From NCBI GenBank assembly GCA_900544025.1, contig UQTM01000004.1, positions 24,529-88,528 of the forward strand: DNA of 64,000 bases, in the 5' to 3' direction. The notes below the pieces were generated by a model, which saw nothing but the letters and a program-made list of their open reading frames with translations, did no database searches and was not told the origin of the DNA. A program made the translations under genes and the position numbers. Positions within the stretch are counted from its first letter, which is position 1. Each line of letters opens with the position of its first letter. Below, in pieces: positions 1 through 9,500 of this stretch. This stretch comes from an uncultured Odoribacter sp. (GTDB lineage Bacteria; Bacteroidota; Bacteroidia; Bacteroidales; Marinifilaceae).

Positions 1-1281
1 GAAACAGAATTTCATCAGGCAGTAGAAGAAGTTATTGAAACCGTATGGGATACCTATCAATCGAATCCCAAATACAAAGCCAATAAGATTCTCGAAAAAA
101 TGGTAGAGCCTGAAAGAGTGATTATTTTCCGTGTCCCCTGGATCGACGACAAAGGAGAGGTACAGATCAACCGGGGTTACCGCGTACAATTCAACAGTGC
201 GATCGGCCCGTACAAAGGCGGTTTGCGCTTCCATTCGTCGGTTACGCTGGGAGGCTTGAAATTTTTAGGATTCGAACAAACTTTCAAGAATTCCCTGACG
301 ACTCTTCCCATGGGAGGGGGCAAAGGAGGATCGGACTTCAATCCCAAAGGGAAATCGGACAATGAAGTCATGCGTTTCTGTCAAAGTTTTATGACCGAAC
401 TCTGCAAGCACATCGGCCCGGATACGGACGTTCCGGCAGGAGACATTGGTGTGGGAAGCAGGGAGATCGGATATCTGTTCGGACAGTATAAAAGAATATG
501 TAATGAATTTACCGGAGTGCTCACCGGGAAAGCCCGGGAATTCGGCGGTTCGAGAGTACGCCCGGAAGCCACCGGATATGGAACGGTTTATTTTGCTCAA
601 CACATGCTGAAAGAAAAAGGCGACGACATCAAAGGTAAAACCGTAGCCTTGTCGGGTTTCGGGAATGTTGCCTGGGGAGCGGCTGAAAAATTAGTGCAGT
701 TAGGCGCTAAAGTCGTCACCATTTCCGGCCCGGACGGTTACATTTACGATGAAAAAGGATTGACGCAGGAAGGGGTGGACTACATGCTCGAACTCAGGGC
801 GAGCAACAACGACATCGTCGCACCTTACGCCGAACGGTTCGGGGCCAAATTCTTCCCCGGCCATAAACCCTGGGAGGTGAAATGCGATATAGCTTTTCCG
901 TGTGCGATACAGAACGAATTGAACGAAGAAGATGCTAAAAAATTAGTAGCGAACGGCTGCCGGATGGTGGTGGAGACCTCCAACATGGGATGTACCGCCG
1001 AAGCCGTAAAATACCTGAACGATCACATCGCTTTTGCACCGGGCAAAGCCGCCAATGCGGGAGGAGTTGCCGTATCGGGACTCGAAATGAGCCAAAATTC
1101 GATGCGTTACAGTTGGACGGCCGAAGAAGTAGATGCCAAACTATCGCAAATTATGAAAGAGATACATGATACCTGCGTGAAATTCGGCAAAACCGGTGAT
1201 AAAATCGACTATGTAAAAGGGGCGAATATCGGAGGCTTTATCAAAGTGGCAGAAGCCATGTGCGCCCAGGGGCATGTATAA
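1..1281 (+). CDS. gdhA: Glutamate dehydrogenase, 5' end outside the window
   Basis: Hexameric bacterial glutamate dehydrogenase, which interconverts glutamate and 2-oxoglutarate plus ammonia in the cytosol using NAD(P)H. The frame is open from base 1 and 426 codons are visible. The family is usually about 445-450 residues, so only about 20 N-terminal residues and the start are missing. The Glu/Leu/Phe/Val dehydrogenase active site is clear: the glycine-rich PMGGGKGGSDFNPKG motif with its catalytic lysine, followed by PAGDIGVGSREIG. A Rossmann dinucleotide-binding motif (SGFGNVAWGAAEKL) follows in the second half. A strong hairpin lies 35 bp after the stop, so the gene is probably the end of its own transcript. 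Cofactor preference cannot be read from the sequence. Confidence 0.97.
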   Translation, partial: ETEFHQAVEEVIETVWDTYQSNPKYKANKILEKMVEPERVIIFRVPWIDDKGEVQINRGYRVQFNSAIGPYKGGLRFHSSVTLGGLKFLGFEQTFKNSLTTLPMGGGKGGSDFNPKGKSDNEVMRFCQSFMTELCKHIGPDTDVPAGDIGVGSREIGYLFGQYKRICNEFTGVLTGKAREFGGSRVRPEATGYGTVYFAQHMLKEKGDDIKGKTVALSGFGNVAWGAAEKLVQLGAKVVTISGPDGYIYDEKGLTQEGVDYMLELRASNNDIVAPYAERFGAKFFPGHKPWEVKCDIAFPCAIQNELNEEDAKKLVANGCRMVVETSNMGCTAEAVKYLNDHIAFAPGKAANAGGVAVSGLEMSQNSMRYSWTAEEVDAKLSQIMKEIHDTCVKFGKTGDKIDYVKGANIGGFIKVAEAMCAQGHV

Positions 1282-1604
1282 ATCTTCCGAGCTGCAAAAT
1301 GCGACGAATGACATCCCTCCTGCGAGGATTATCCTCGCAGGAGGTGTTTCAAACCTTCACCCCTCATCTATCTTCACCCGGGACTTATCCCGTCCAGGTA
1401 GGCCGATATCAGCAATTTCTTCCGGCTTTTCCCGAAATATCCATTCCGGGCTCACCGGTAGCGGACTCCGGTTTTCTGAATAAATGTAAAAGCTTATGCC
1501 GGCATAACTTATCGTTCGACTTTTTTATTATCTTCGTTCCAGAAAACAGCAAAATAAAATTCTAAAGGCTTTTCGCCGGAACAATCACTATAAACATTCC
1601 GAAT
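1282..1604. other. Intergenic region between gdhA and tatD
   Basis: This gap of 323 bp holds the gdhA terminator near its start. A weak Bacteroidota-type -7 box (TATCTTCG at 1529-1536) lies about 70 bp before tatD, with no convincing -33 partner. Short open frames here have no recognisable protein features. Confidence 0.5.
1316..1344 (+). terminator. Hairpin terminator after gdhA
   Basis: A perfect inverted repeat with 14-base arms (1316-1329 and 1331-1344) lies 35 bp after the gdhA stop. The core arm is CCTCCTGCGAGGAT. There is no long T tract after it, so the call rests on stem strength and position. Confidence 0.6.
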
Positions 1605-2387
1605 ATGTTTATCGACACACATTCACACATCTACGAAGAAGAATTCCGGGAAGACCGGACTGCAACGGTGCAACGTGCACTGGAAGCAAATGTAAAATAT
1701 ATTGTTTTACCCGATATCGACAGCGAATCACGCGGGCGTATGCTGGCTCTGGAAGCACAATATCCCGATATGATGTTTCCATTGGCAGGACTTCACCCGA
1801 CCTCTGTTCACGAAAATTACCGGGAAGAACTGACACAGGTAGAAAAACAGCTGGGAACCCACACATTCTACGGGATCGGTGAATGTGGCATAGACCTCTA
1901 TTGGGATAAAAGCACTTATAAAGAACAGATCAAAGCTTTTGAACACCAGTTAGGACTGGCTAAAGATATGAACTTCCCCATAATCATTCATTCCAGGGAA
2001 TCACTACCGGAAATATTCCAGGTATTAAAAAAACATCCTCACGTGAAAGGAATACTGCACTGTTTCCCCGGCAACGAGGAAGAAGCCGTATTAGCCTGTG
2101 AAATGGGACTCCTGTTAGGCATAGGCGGGGTGGTGACGTTCAAAAACAGTGCCATGGCAAAAGCCGTACAAAAAGTAGGTATAGAACACCTTGTACTGGA
2201 AACCGATTCACCCTACCTGGCACCCGTTCCTTTCCGGGGTAAACGGAACGAAAGCGGCTATATCCCCCTGATTGCCGCCAAAATAGCAGAACTGACAGGA
2301 GAAGATATAAAAAAAATAGAAGCGGTAACGACACAAAATGCCATGAATTTATTTAATTTGCAACTTGAAAACAGAGGAGATAGCTAA
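1605..2387 (+). CDS. tatD: TatD-family metal-dependent hydrolase/DNase
   Basis: This 260-residue protein has the usual TatD family length. Members are two-metal TIM-barrel hydrolases with 3'-5' exonuclease or DNase activity in several characterised cases. The N-terminal DTHSH metal motif is present (H6, H8). It is followed by the GIGECGIDLYWDKS glutamate motif, IIIHSRES, the ILHCFPG histidine and the LETDSPYLAP aspartate motif, so the active site looks complete. No signal peptide is seen and the protein should be cytosolic. It lies 58 bp before the asparaginase gene on the same strand and may be co-transcribed with it. Confidence 0.92.
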   Translation: MFIDTHSHIYEEEFREDRTATVQRALEANVKYIVLPDIDSESRGRMLALEAQYPDMMFPLAGLHPTSVHENYREELTQVEKQLGTHTFYGIGECGIDLYWDKSTYKEQIKAFEHQLGLAKDMNFPIIIHSRESLPEIFQVLKKHPHVKGILHCFPGNEEEAVLACEMGLLLGIGGVVTFKNSAMAKAVQKVGIEHLVLETDSPYLAPVPFRGKRNESGYIPLIAAKIAELTGEDIKKIEAVTTQNAMNLFNLQLENRGDS

Positions 2388-2445
2388 TCGTTTTTCCGGT
2401 GACCCGAAATCATTTTCCCGGTAGTTTAATTACGACAAATCGCAA

Positions 2446-3486
2446 ATGGAGAAATCCGTACTCATTATATACACAGGCGGAACGATCGGCATGGTAAACG
2501 ATCCGGAAACGGGAGCGTTATGCCCGTTCAACTTTGAGCAGATCGCCAAAGCCGTCCCTGAAATCAAAGAATTCGGCTTTACGATCGACAGTTATACCCT
2601 GCCGGATATTATCGACTCGTCCGACCTGAAACCCGATCTCTGGGAAAATCTTTGCAATATCATTACAAAGAACTATGAAAAATATTGCGGCTTCGTCATT
2701 CTGCACGGTACGGATACAATGGCTTACTCTGCCTCGGCATTGAGTTTTATGCTGGAGAACCTGACCAAACCGGTTATTTTCACCGGCTCGCAGTTGCCCA
2801 TCGGCACCATCCGAACCGATGGACGCGAAAACCTGATCGCCGCTCTCGAGATAGCCGCAGCTTATCTGGAAGATAAGGCAATCGTTCCGGAAGTGTGCAT
2901 CCTATTCGGGGATAAACTGTTCCGGGGCAACAGAACGACTAAAGTCAATGCAGAAAGCTTCGACGCTTTTCAATCGTTCAATTATCCTCCGTTAGCGGAA
3001 ATCGGTATCCATATACATTATAATTACGGAGCTATCGATTACACGCCCCGCACAGGGGAACTGTCCGCCTTCACCCCGATGAACACAGGTATCGCCATTC
3101 TGCAACTATTTCCCGGCCTGCGACCGGAAGTAATCGAAGCGATCGTTAATACACCGGGCATAAAAGGAATTATTTTAGAAACTTACGGTTCGGGAAACGC
3201 ACCGACGGACAAGGTATTTCTTTCGAAAATAAAGGAAGCCGCAAGCAAAGGAACCATTATATACAACGTCACCCAATGCCTGGGCGGTACGGTGGAGATG
3301 GGAAGATATGAAACCAGCAGAAAATTATTAAAATACGGTGTGTCAAGTGGATATGATATTACCATGGAAGCGGCGATCTGTAAAATGATGCATTTATTGG
3401 CCAAATGTCAAGACACTAACGAAATAAAAAAATACTTAAATTCATCGATTAAGGGAGAAATTAGTATTAATCGTGTTGGGTTTTAA
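2446..3486 (+). CDS. ansA: Type I (cytoplasmic) L-asparaginase
   Basis: This 346-residue asparaginase hydrolyses asparagine to aspartate and ammonia. The first catalytic threonine motif is YTGGTIGM near residues 9-16. The second motif, HGTDTMAYSASAL near residue 88, carries the Thr-Asp pair that follows. No signal peptide is present, which fits the cytosolic type I enzyme rather than the secreted type II. The C-terminal part, with ETYGSGNAP and TQCLGGTVEMG, matches the smaller domain of the fold. The -33 region of the next operon's promoter lies inside the 3' end of this gene. Substrate range beyond asparagine cannot be judged. Confidence 0.93.
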   Translation: MEKSVLIIYTGGTIGMVNDPETGALCPFNFEQIAKAVPEIKEFGFTIDSYTLPDIIDSSDLKPDLWENLCNIITKNYEKYCGFVILHGTDTMAYSASALSFMLENLTKPVIFTGSQLPIGTIRTDGRENLIAALEIAAAYLEDKAIVPEVCILFGDKLFRGNRTTKVNAESFDAFQSFNYPPLAEIGIHIHYNYGAIDYTPRTGELSAFTPMNTGIAILQLFPGLRPEVIEAIVNTPGIKGIILETYGSGNAPTDKVFLSKIKEAASKGTIIYNVTQCLGGTVEMGRYETSRKLLKYGVSSGYDITMEAAICKMMHLLAKCQDTNEIKKYLNSSIKGEISINRVGF

Positions 3487-3504
3487 CATTTTTTTTGTAC
3501 CTTG
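3475..3504 (+). promoter_or_regulatory. Bacteroidota-type promoter of the exb operon
   Basis: A -33 GTTG at 3475-3478 is separated by 19 bp from a -7 TACCTTG at 3498-3504. The -33 element sits inside the end of ansA. This predicts a leader of about 105 nt before exbB, which includes a GGTGG/CCAC-type hairpin around 3515-3540. Confidence 0.55.
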
Positions 3505-3615
3505 CCGCGTCTTTTGGTGGGTATAATAGGCCACACAAAGGTTTGCATAAGGAGAACGTAGAAAACGAGAGTTAAATTTTAATTATTAATAAACTAAAAA
3601 TCAGTTAAATTGATC

Positions 3616-4401
3616 ATGAGAAAATTATTTGCACTAATAGCAGTTTTAGGTATGCTTACTATTGGAGCATCAAAACTAATGGCTCAGGAAGAAGAAACAG
3701 CTGCTGCTGACGTTCAGACAACACAGACTGCAACTTCTTTCGATGATGAAGTAATTGAGAGCACAACCCTGCACGCAGCCATCAAACAAAAATTCATCGA
3801 AGGTGGTGCCGGATTTATGGCGGCTGTTGTATTGTGTTTGATCTTCGGTCTGGCAATCGCTATCGAAAGAGTAATTTATTTGAATCTTTCCGACACAAAC
3901 ACCAAAAAATTCATCGCAGGTTTCGAAGATGCCCTGAACAACGGAGGACTGGAAGCAGCAAAAGACTATTGCCGCAACACCAGAGGTCCGGTTGCAAGTA
4001 TTTTCTATCAGGGACTTTCTCGTTACGATCAAGGTATAGACATGGTTGAAAAATCGGTTGTATCTTATGGTTCCGTACAAATGGGACTTTTGGAAAAAGG
4101 TTTGACCTGGATCGGATTGTTCATCGCTTTAGCCCCGATGTTGGGATTCCTTGGAACTGTAATCGGTATGATCCAGGCGTTCGATAACATTCAGGCTGCA
4201 GGAGATATGAGCCCGGCATTGGTTGCAGGAGGTATCAAAGTGGCTTTGATTACAACCGTAGGTGGTTTGATCGTAGCTATGATTCTGCAGGTATTCTATA
4301 ACTATTGTATCGCAAAAGTAGAAGGCATCGTAAACAACATGGAAGATGCTTCTGTAAGCTTATTGGATATCTTAGTAAAACACGAACAAATAAAGAAATA
4401 A
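3616..4401 (+). CDS. exbB: ExbB/TolQ/MotA-family proton channel subunit
   Basis: This 261-residue inner-membrane protein of the MotA/TolQ/ExbB family uses the proton motive force to power TonB-type transport together with ExbD. The ATG at 3616 is preferred over a TTG six bases upstream. The N-terminus (MRKLFALIAVLGMLTIGASKL) looks like a signal peptide or an extra membrane segment before an acidic linker. Membrane segments follow near residues 55-78, 165-190 and 210-235. The characteristic LGTVIGMIQAF / LVAGGIKVALITT sequence lies in the C-terminal half. It is the first gene of a four-gene operon, with only 6 bp before the next start. No tonB gene is present nearby. Confidence 0.93.
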   Translation: MRKLFALIAVLGMLTIGASKLMAQEEETAAADVQTTQTATSFDDEVIESTTLHAAIKQKFIEGGAGFMAAVVLCLIFGLAIAIERVIYLNLSDTNTKKFIAGFEDALNNGGLEAAKDYCRNTRGPVASIFYQGLSRYDQGIDMVEKSVVSYGSVQMGLLEKGLTWIGLFIALAPMLGFLGTVIGMIQAFDNIQAAGDMSPALVAGGIKVALITTVGGLIVAMILQVFYNYCIAKVEGIVNNMEDASVSLLDILVKHEQIKK

Positions 4402-4407
4402 AAAACC

Positions 4408-4851
4408 ATGGATAGCAAAAAAATACTAAACATTGTCACGATTGCAATGTTTGTTATTACTGCGGTGTTGTTAGGTTTATTCATGTTTGGAGGGAGTGTT
4501 CCCAACCAACAATACGACACCCCGGTATATACGGCAGCTTTCCTGAACTGGGCTTATGTTCTGTTCGGCATTGCAATCATCGCGGCATTGGTATTCCCGA
4601 TTGCCCGTTTATTTACCCGTCCGAAACAGGCGATGAAAAGCTTTATCGGCTTGGCAGTAGTTGCAGTGATTATTCTGATTGCTTATGCCCTGTCGGACGG
4701 AACACCGATGAAAATTGTGGGTTATACTGGAACCGATAATGTTCCTTCCGTATTGAAGTTTTCAGACACCATATTATTTACAATGTATTTTCTGTTCGGC
4801 GGTGCATTCTTAGCAATCGCAGGTTCGGAAATTTATAGAAGAATAAAATAA
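4408..4851 (+). CDS. Four-helix membrane protein of unknown function in the exb operon
   Basis: This 147-residue protein is not recognised by family. It is strongly hydrophobic, with about four predicted membrane helices near residues 8-28, 43-65, 78-96 and 118-140. A short basic stretch (FTRPKQAMKS) lies between helices two and three. It has no catalytic motif and no lipobox. It sits between exbB (6 bp gap) and the first exbD (35 bp gap) in what reads as a single operon. It is therefore probably an accessory or stabilising subunit of this energy-transduction complex. That role is inferred only from position. Confidence 0.85.
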   Translation: MDSKKILNIVTIAMFVITAVLLGLFMFGGSVPNQQYDTPVYTAAFLNWAYVLFGIAIIAALVFPIARLFTRPKQAMKSFIGLAVVAVIILIAYALSDGTPMKIVGYTGTDNVPSVLKFSDTILFTMYFLFGGAFLAIAGSEIYRRIK

Positions 4852-4886
4852 CTACTTCCTTTTGGAATAGGTAAAAAAACAAGAAT

Positions 4887-5453
4887 ATGGCAAAAAAAAC
4901 ACCAGAAATTAATGCCACTTCAACTGCTGACATCGCGTTCTTGTTACTCGTGTTCTTTTTGGCTACCACAACCATGAATGTGGATTCCGGTATTTACAGA
5001 AAACTCCCGCCCTATCAGCCGGAGAATATGGAAGCACCGAAAGTCGCCACCAGAAACGTTTTGAGAATATTGGTGAACAGAGATGATCTTTTGTCTGTAA
5101 ACGACGAAATCACCGACGTTTCCAACCTCAAAGAAAGAACCAAAGAGTTCATTCTGAACCCGAATAACAGCGAAGACCTACCTCAGAAGGATCTGAAAGA
5201 AATACCTTTCTTCGGCAAAGCTGAAGTGTCCAAAGGTATTATTTCACTCCAAAGTGACAAGGGCACATCCTATCGGATGTATGTGGCAGTACAAGACCAA
5301 TTGACGTCGGCCTTCAATGAAATGAGAAATATGAAATCCAATGAAAAATGGGGAAAGAATTACGACGAGCTCGACGAAGAGCAGCAAGAAGCGATTCGTC
5401 TGTTAATCCCGACTCAGATTTCAGAGGCTGAACCTAAAAATGTAAAAAAATAA
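4887..5453 (+). CDS. exbD: ExbD/TolR-family protein, first copy
   Basis: This 188-residue ExbD-family protein has one N-terminal membrane helix near residues 12-32. It carries the conserved membrane aspartate in the STADIAFLLLVFFL motif, which is the proton-path residue in this family. A periplasmic domain of about 150 residues follows, longer than the roughly 140-residue total of classical ExbD. The stop overlaps the next start by one base (TAATG), which indicates translational coupling. It should assemble with ExbB and the second ExbD. Confidence 0.9.
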   Translation: MAKKTPEINATSTADIAFLLLVFFLATTTMNVDSGIYRKLPPYQPENMEAPKVATRNVLRILVNRDDLLSVNDEITDVSNLKERTKEFILNPNNSEDLPQKDLKEIPFFGKAEVSKGIISLQSDKGTSYRMYVAVQDQLTSAFNEMRNMKSNEKWGKNYDELDEEQQEAIRLLIPTQISEAEPKNVKK

Positions 5454-5920
5454 TGGGAAAATTTAAGAAAGACGGTAAAAGAGAAGTGCCTGCTATTTCA
5501 ACGGCTTCTTTACCTGACATTGTGTTCATGTTGCTGTTCTTCTTTATGGTGAGTACCACGATGCGTGAAGTGACTTTGATGATCCAGAACAATATGCCGG
5601 AAGCGACTCAGGCTGTGAAACTGGAAAAAAAATCGTTGGTCAGCAGTATTTACGTTGGTAAACCGACCCCTCAATATCAGGGAGCTTACGGTACAGAACC
5701 AAGAATTCAGCTAAATGACAGTTTCGCTACACTGCAAGATATTGCCGCTTTTGTCGCTGCAGAACAGGAAAGTCGTAATGAAGAAGACAGAAACAGCATT
5801 ATCAACAACCTGAAAGTACAGGAAGATGTGACGATGGGTATTGTTACCGACATCAAACAAGAATTGCGAAAAGCAAACTCCCTGAAAATCAACTACGGTA
5901 GTAGAAAGAAAATCAATTAA
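5453..5920 (+). CDS. exbD: ExbD/TolR-family protein, second copy
   Basis: This 155-residue ExbD-family protein has an N-terminal basic segment and then one membrane helix. The helix holds the conserved aspartate in LPDIVFMLLFFFMV. The start codon overlaps the stop of the first exbD copy. The two copies differ clearly in their periplasmic domains, so this is an ancient duplication and they probably form a mixed complex. A strong terminator follows immediately and closes the operon. Paired exbD genes are common in Bacteroidota. Confidence 0.9.
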   Translation: MGKFKKDGKREVPAISTASLPDIVFMLLFFFMVSTTMREVTLMIQNNMPEATQAVKLEKKSLVSSIYVGKPTPQYQGAYGTEPRIQLNDSFATLQDIAAFVAAEQESRNEEDRNSIINNLKVQEDVTMGIVTDIKQELRKANSLKINYGSRKKIN

Positions 5921-5923
5921 GAT

Positions 5924-5952
5924 AAAAAAGGAGGACAAAATCCTCCTTTTTT
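5924..5952 (+). terminator. Terminator of the exb operon
   Basis: A perfect 12-bp stem (AAAAAAGGAGGA with TCCTCCTTTTTT) with a 5-base loop and a T-rich end begins 3 bp after the exbD stop. This is a textbook intrinsic terminator. Confidence 0.9.
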
Positions 5953-5985
5953 CTTTTAATTTTGCTACTTTTGTAGCGCTTAAAC

Positions 5986-6057
5986 GGTTCCGTAGTTCAA
6001 TGGATAGAATGAAGGATTCCGGTTCCTTTGATTGGGGTTCGAGTCCCCACGGGATCA
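5986..6057 (+). tRNA. tRNA-Arg (anticodon CCG)
   Basis: This 72-nt sequence folds as a full cloverleaf. The acceptor stem pairs GGTTCCG with CGGGATC, including two G-U pairs. The D arm is GTTC/GAAT. The anticodon arm is AAGGA - TTCCGGT - TCCTT, which gives anticodon CCG and reads codon CGG. The T arm has the invariant TTCGAGT loop in a TGGGG/CCCCA stem. The discriminator base is A. The 3' CCA is not encoded, as is usual in this phylum. Confidence 0.92.
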
Positions 6058-6070
6058 CAAACCGAAAAGT

Positions 6071-6102
6071 AAAAGCTCTCTGATGATTCAGAGAGCTTTT
6101 TT
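6071..6102 (+). terminator. Terminator after tRNA-Arg
   Basis: A 13-bp stem (AAAAGCTCTCTGA with its complement) has a TGAT loop and ends in a T6 run. It starts 14 bp after the tRNA. Confidence 0.88.
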
Positions 6103-6510
6103 AATAAATATCTACCTGAAAAATCGTTCGTTCATTTGCCGAATCCTGTTTCCAGCCCCGCAAATTATTTTTAGGACTACATTAAATCTCACCGTGACGG
6201 TAATCCGCCCCACTCTGTGCAACCGATTTTCTAAATTTCTTTACTTATAAAACAATAATTTACGTCAAAATGATTTGGCAAAGTGACAGATTTTGACGAA
6301 TATTGTATCAGATTGCGAATGTAGCAATTGTGTTTTAGGCGTTTAATCTCTATTAAAAGAATTATAATCAGGGAGATATGCAATTTTTGCACAAAAAAAC
6401 GTGCAATATTTTGCCTATTGGTAGAAAAGCGATATTCAAATATCCTGCTTAAACACTCCTATGATAGGGAAAGAGACTATAATAAATCAAACAATAATTA
6501 AAGGAAAATC
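6103..6510. other. Intergenic region upstream of the beta-galactosidase
   Basis: This gap of 408 bp is AT-rich and contains no recognisable gene. The part nearest the beta-galactosidase holds a candidate promoter with an inverted repeat (6386-6414). A short AGGAAA ribosome-binding-like stretch precedes the ATG. Nothing else is evident. Confidence 0.5.
6386..6414 (+). promoter_or_regulatory. Candidate beta-galactosidase promoter with operator-like repeat
   Basis: TTTG at 6386-6389 and TATTTTGC at 6407-6414 fit a -33/-7 pair with a short 17-bp spacer. An inverted repeat TTGCAC-N8-GTGCAA (6387-6406) fills the -33 and the spacer, which would suit a repressor site. The start codon lies about 97 bp downstream. 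Confidence 0.4.
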
Positions 6511-9500
6511 ATGCGTAAAATCACATTGGGTTTAATCGTGTGTTGTTTGGCCTTACAGTGTTTTGCCACTCAACCACCCTTAAAAGGCTTCCATTATGCC
6601 TCAGTAGAAACTCCGACGGGAAATGAATGGCAATCCCCGGAAAATATAGCGTTGAACAAAGAACAGCCACATGCTTATTTCTTTTCTTTCCAGGATGTAG
6701 ATCATGCCCGGAAAGTATTGCCGGAAAATAGCAAATATTGGCAATCTCTGAATGGCGACTGGAAATTCAACTGGGCTCCCGATCCGGATTCACGTCCACA
6801 AGATTTCTATAAAACAGAATTCGATGTATCGAACTGGGATAATATTCCGGTTCCTTCAAGCTGGAATATATATGGCATTCAAAAAGACGGCAGCTTAAAA
6901 TACGGTGTGCCCATCTACGTAAACCAGCCTGTGATCTTTCAGCATCAGGTGAAAGTGGACGACTGGCGCGGAGGGGTGATGCGTACGCCGCCGACCCACT
7001 GGACGACTTATAAACACCGTAACGAAGTCGGTTCATACCGCCGGGATTTCGAAATTCCGCAGGACTGGGACGGACGCGAAGTGTTCATCAACTTCGACGG
7101 AGTTGATTCGTTTTTCTACCTTTGGATCAATGGACAATACGTAGGTTTCTCTAAAAACTCCCGGAACACGGCCAGTTTCAACATCACCAAATATCTTCAG
7201 AAAGGGAAAAACGTAGTTGCTGCCGAAGTGTACCGCAGTTCCGACGGTTCATTTCTGGAAGCACAGGATATGTTCCGCTTACCGGGTATTTTCCGCACGG
7301 TAGCTTTGCATGCAACACCTAAAGTACAGGTAAGCGATTTAAGAGTGATTCCGGATTTGGACGCGACCTATACAAACGGATCGCTCGCCATTAGTGCAGA
7401 CATCCGTAATTTCGGGAAAAAAGCAGTGAAAGGCTACAAATTAGTTTACACACTTTACGCGAACAAATTATATTCGGACGAAAACACCCAGGTAGCGAAC
7501 GCCACCGTTTCGGCAACGATCAATCCGGTGAAACCGAATGAAACGCTGGAAGCGGAAACCGTAGAACTGAAAGTACAGAAACCGAATAAATGGTCGGCAG
7601 AAGCACCTTACCGCTACACTCTGGTAGCAGAATTGAAAGATGCCAAGAATAGAACGATAGAAACCGTTTCGACCATCGTAGGATTCCGAAAAGTGGAAAT
7701 CAAAGACACTCCGGCTTCCGAAGACGAATTCGGATTAGCAGGACGTTACTACTACATCAATGGCAAAACGGTAAAATTAAAAGGCGTCAATCGTCACGAA
7801 TCCAATCCGGCCGTGGGACATGCAATCACCCGCGAAATGATGGAAAACGAAATCATGTTAATGAAGCGCGGTAATATCAACCACGTACGTAACTCGCATT
7901 ATACCGACGATCCTTACTGGTATTTCTTATGTGACAAATACGGCATCTATCTGGAAGACGAAGCCAATATCGAATCCCATGAATATTACTATGGAGCAGC
8001 TTCGCTTTCTCATCCGGCGGAATGGGAAAACGCTCATGTATCCCGTGTTATGGAAATGGTTCACAGCAACATCAACAATCCTTCTATCGTGATCTGGTCG
8101 TTAGGAAACGAGGCTGGGCCGGGAAAGAACTTCGTTACGGCATACGATGCCCTGAAAAAAGTAGATAAATCCCGCCCTGTTCAATATGAGCGTAACAACT
8201 CTATCGTAGATATGGGCTCTAACCAATATCCGTCTATCGGCTGGGTACGTGGCGCCGTTAAAGGAAATTACAACATCAAATATCCTTTCCATATTTCGGA
8301 ATACGCCCACTCTATGGGAAATGCATGCGGAAACCTGATCGATTACTGGGAAGCGATGGAATCGACCAACTTCTTCTGCGGAGGAGCGATCTGGGATTGG
8401 GTGGATCAATCCATGTACAATTACGACAAGGAAACCGGAGAACGTTATCTGGCTTATGGCGGTGATTTCGGCGATACCCCGAACGACGGACAGTTCGTGA
8501 TGAACGGGATTGTATTCGGCGACCTGGAACCGAAACCACAATATTACGAAGTGAAAAAGGTGTATCAAAACATAGGGGTACAACCTATCGACGTGAAAAA
8601 AGGAACATTCGAAATATTCAACAAACAATATTTCACAAACCTTTCAGACTATGATGTGAAATGGTCTCTTTATGAAAATGGTAAAGAAACCCAATCGGGC
8701 ACACTGGCTGTTCCGCAAATCGCGCCCCGCACTAAAGCTACCATCACCGTGCCCTATGCTTACGACAAATTGAAAAACGAATCGGAATATTTTGTAAAGA
8801 TTCAGTTCCTGCTAAATAAAAACATGCCCTGGGCCGATAAAGGTTTCGTCACGGCAGAAGAACAAACCTTAGTGAAAGAAGCCACCCGGCGCCCGGCGAT
8901 CAACGAAGTGGCGGCACAGGCTGGCAAACTGCAATATACCGACTCGAAATCCAACATCAAAACGGTAAAAGGCGATCGTTTCGAAGCTAAATTCGATGCG
9001 AATACCGGAAGCATTTACAGCTTGACCTATGACGGGCAAACGGTTATTGCCGACGGCAACGGTCCGAAACTGGATGCCCTGCGGGCATTTACCAACAACG
9101 ACAACTGGTTCTATTCCCAGTGGTTCGACCGTGGTTTGCACAACTTGGTACATAAAGCAACCAATAGCACCATCTTCACTAAAAACGACGGAACGGTCGT
9201 ACTGGCGTTCACCGTAGAGTCGCAAGCTCCGAATGCAGCTAAGATTTTGGGAGGAACCAGCTCAGGTAAAAATAAGATCGAAGAGCTGACAGACAGAAAA
9301 TTTGAAGACAGCGATTTCAAATTTACGACCAACCAAATCTGGACGGTTTATCAGGACGGCTCTATCGAATTGCAGGCCAGCATTACGTCGAACCAACCGA
9401 ATATGGTGCTGCCGCGTTTAGGATACGTTGTGAAAGTTCCGCAGCAATATGCAAACTTCACCTATTACGGCAGAGGCCCGATCGATAATTATGCCGACCG

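Noticed and set aside
1260..1565. Open frames over the end of gdhA and the following gap
   Set aside because: They span the gdhA terminator and have low-complexity, non-conserved composition with no ribosome-binding context.
3510..3545. Riboswitch in the exb leader
   Set aside because: Only one short imperfect hairpin is present and no known riboswitch core is recognised.
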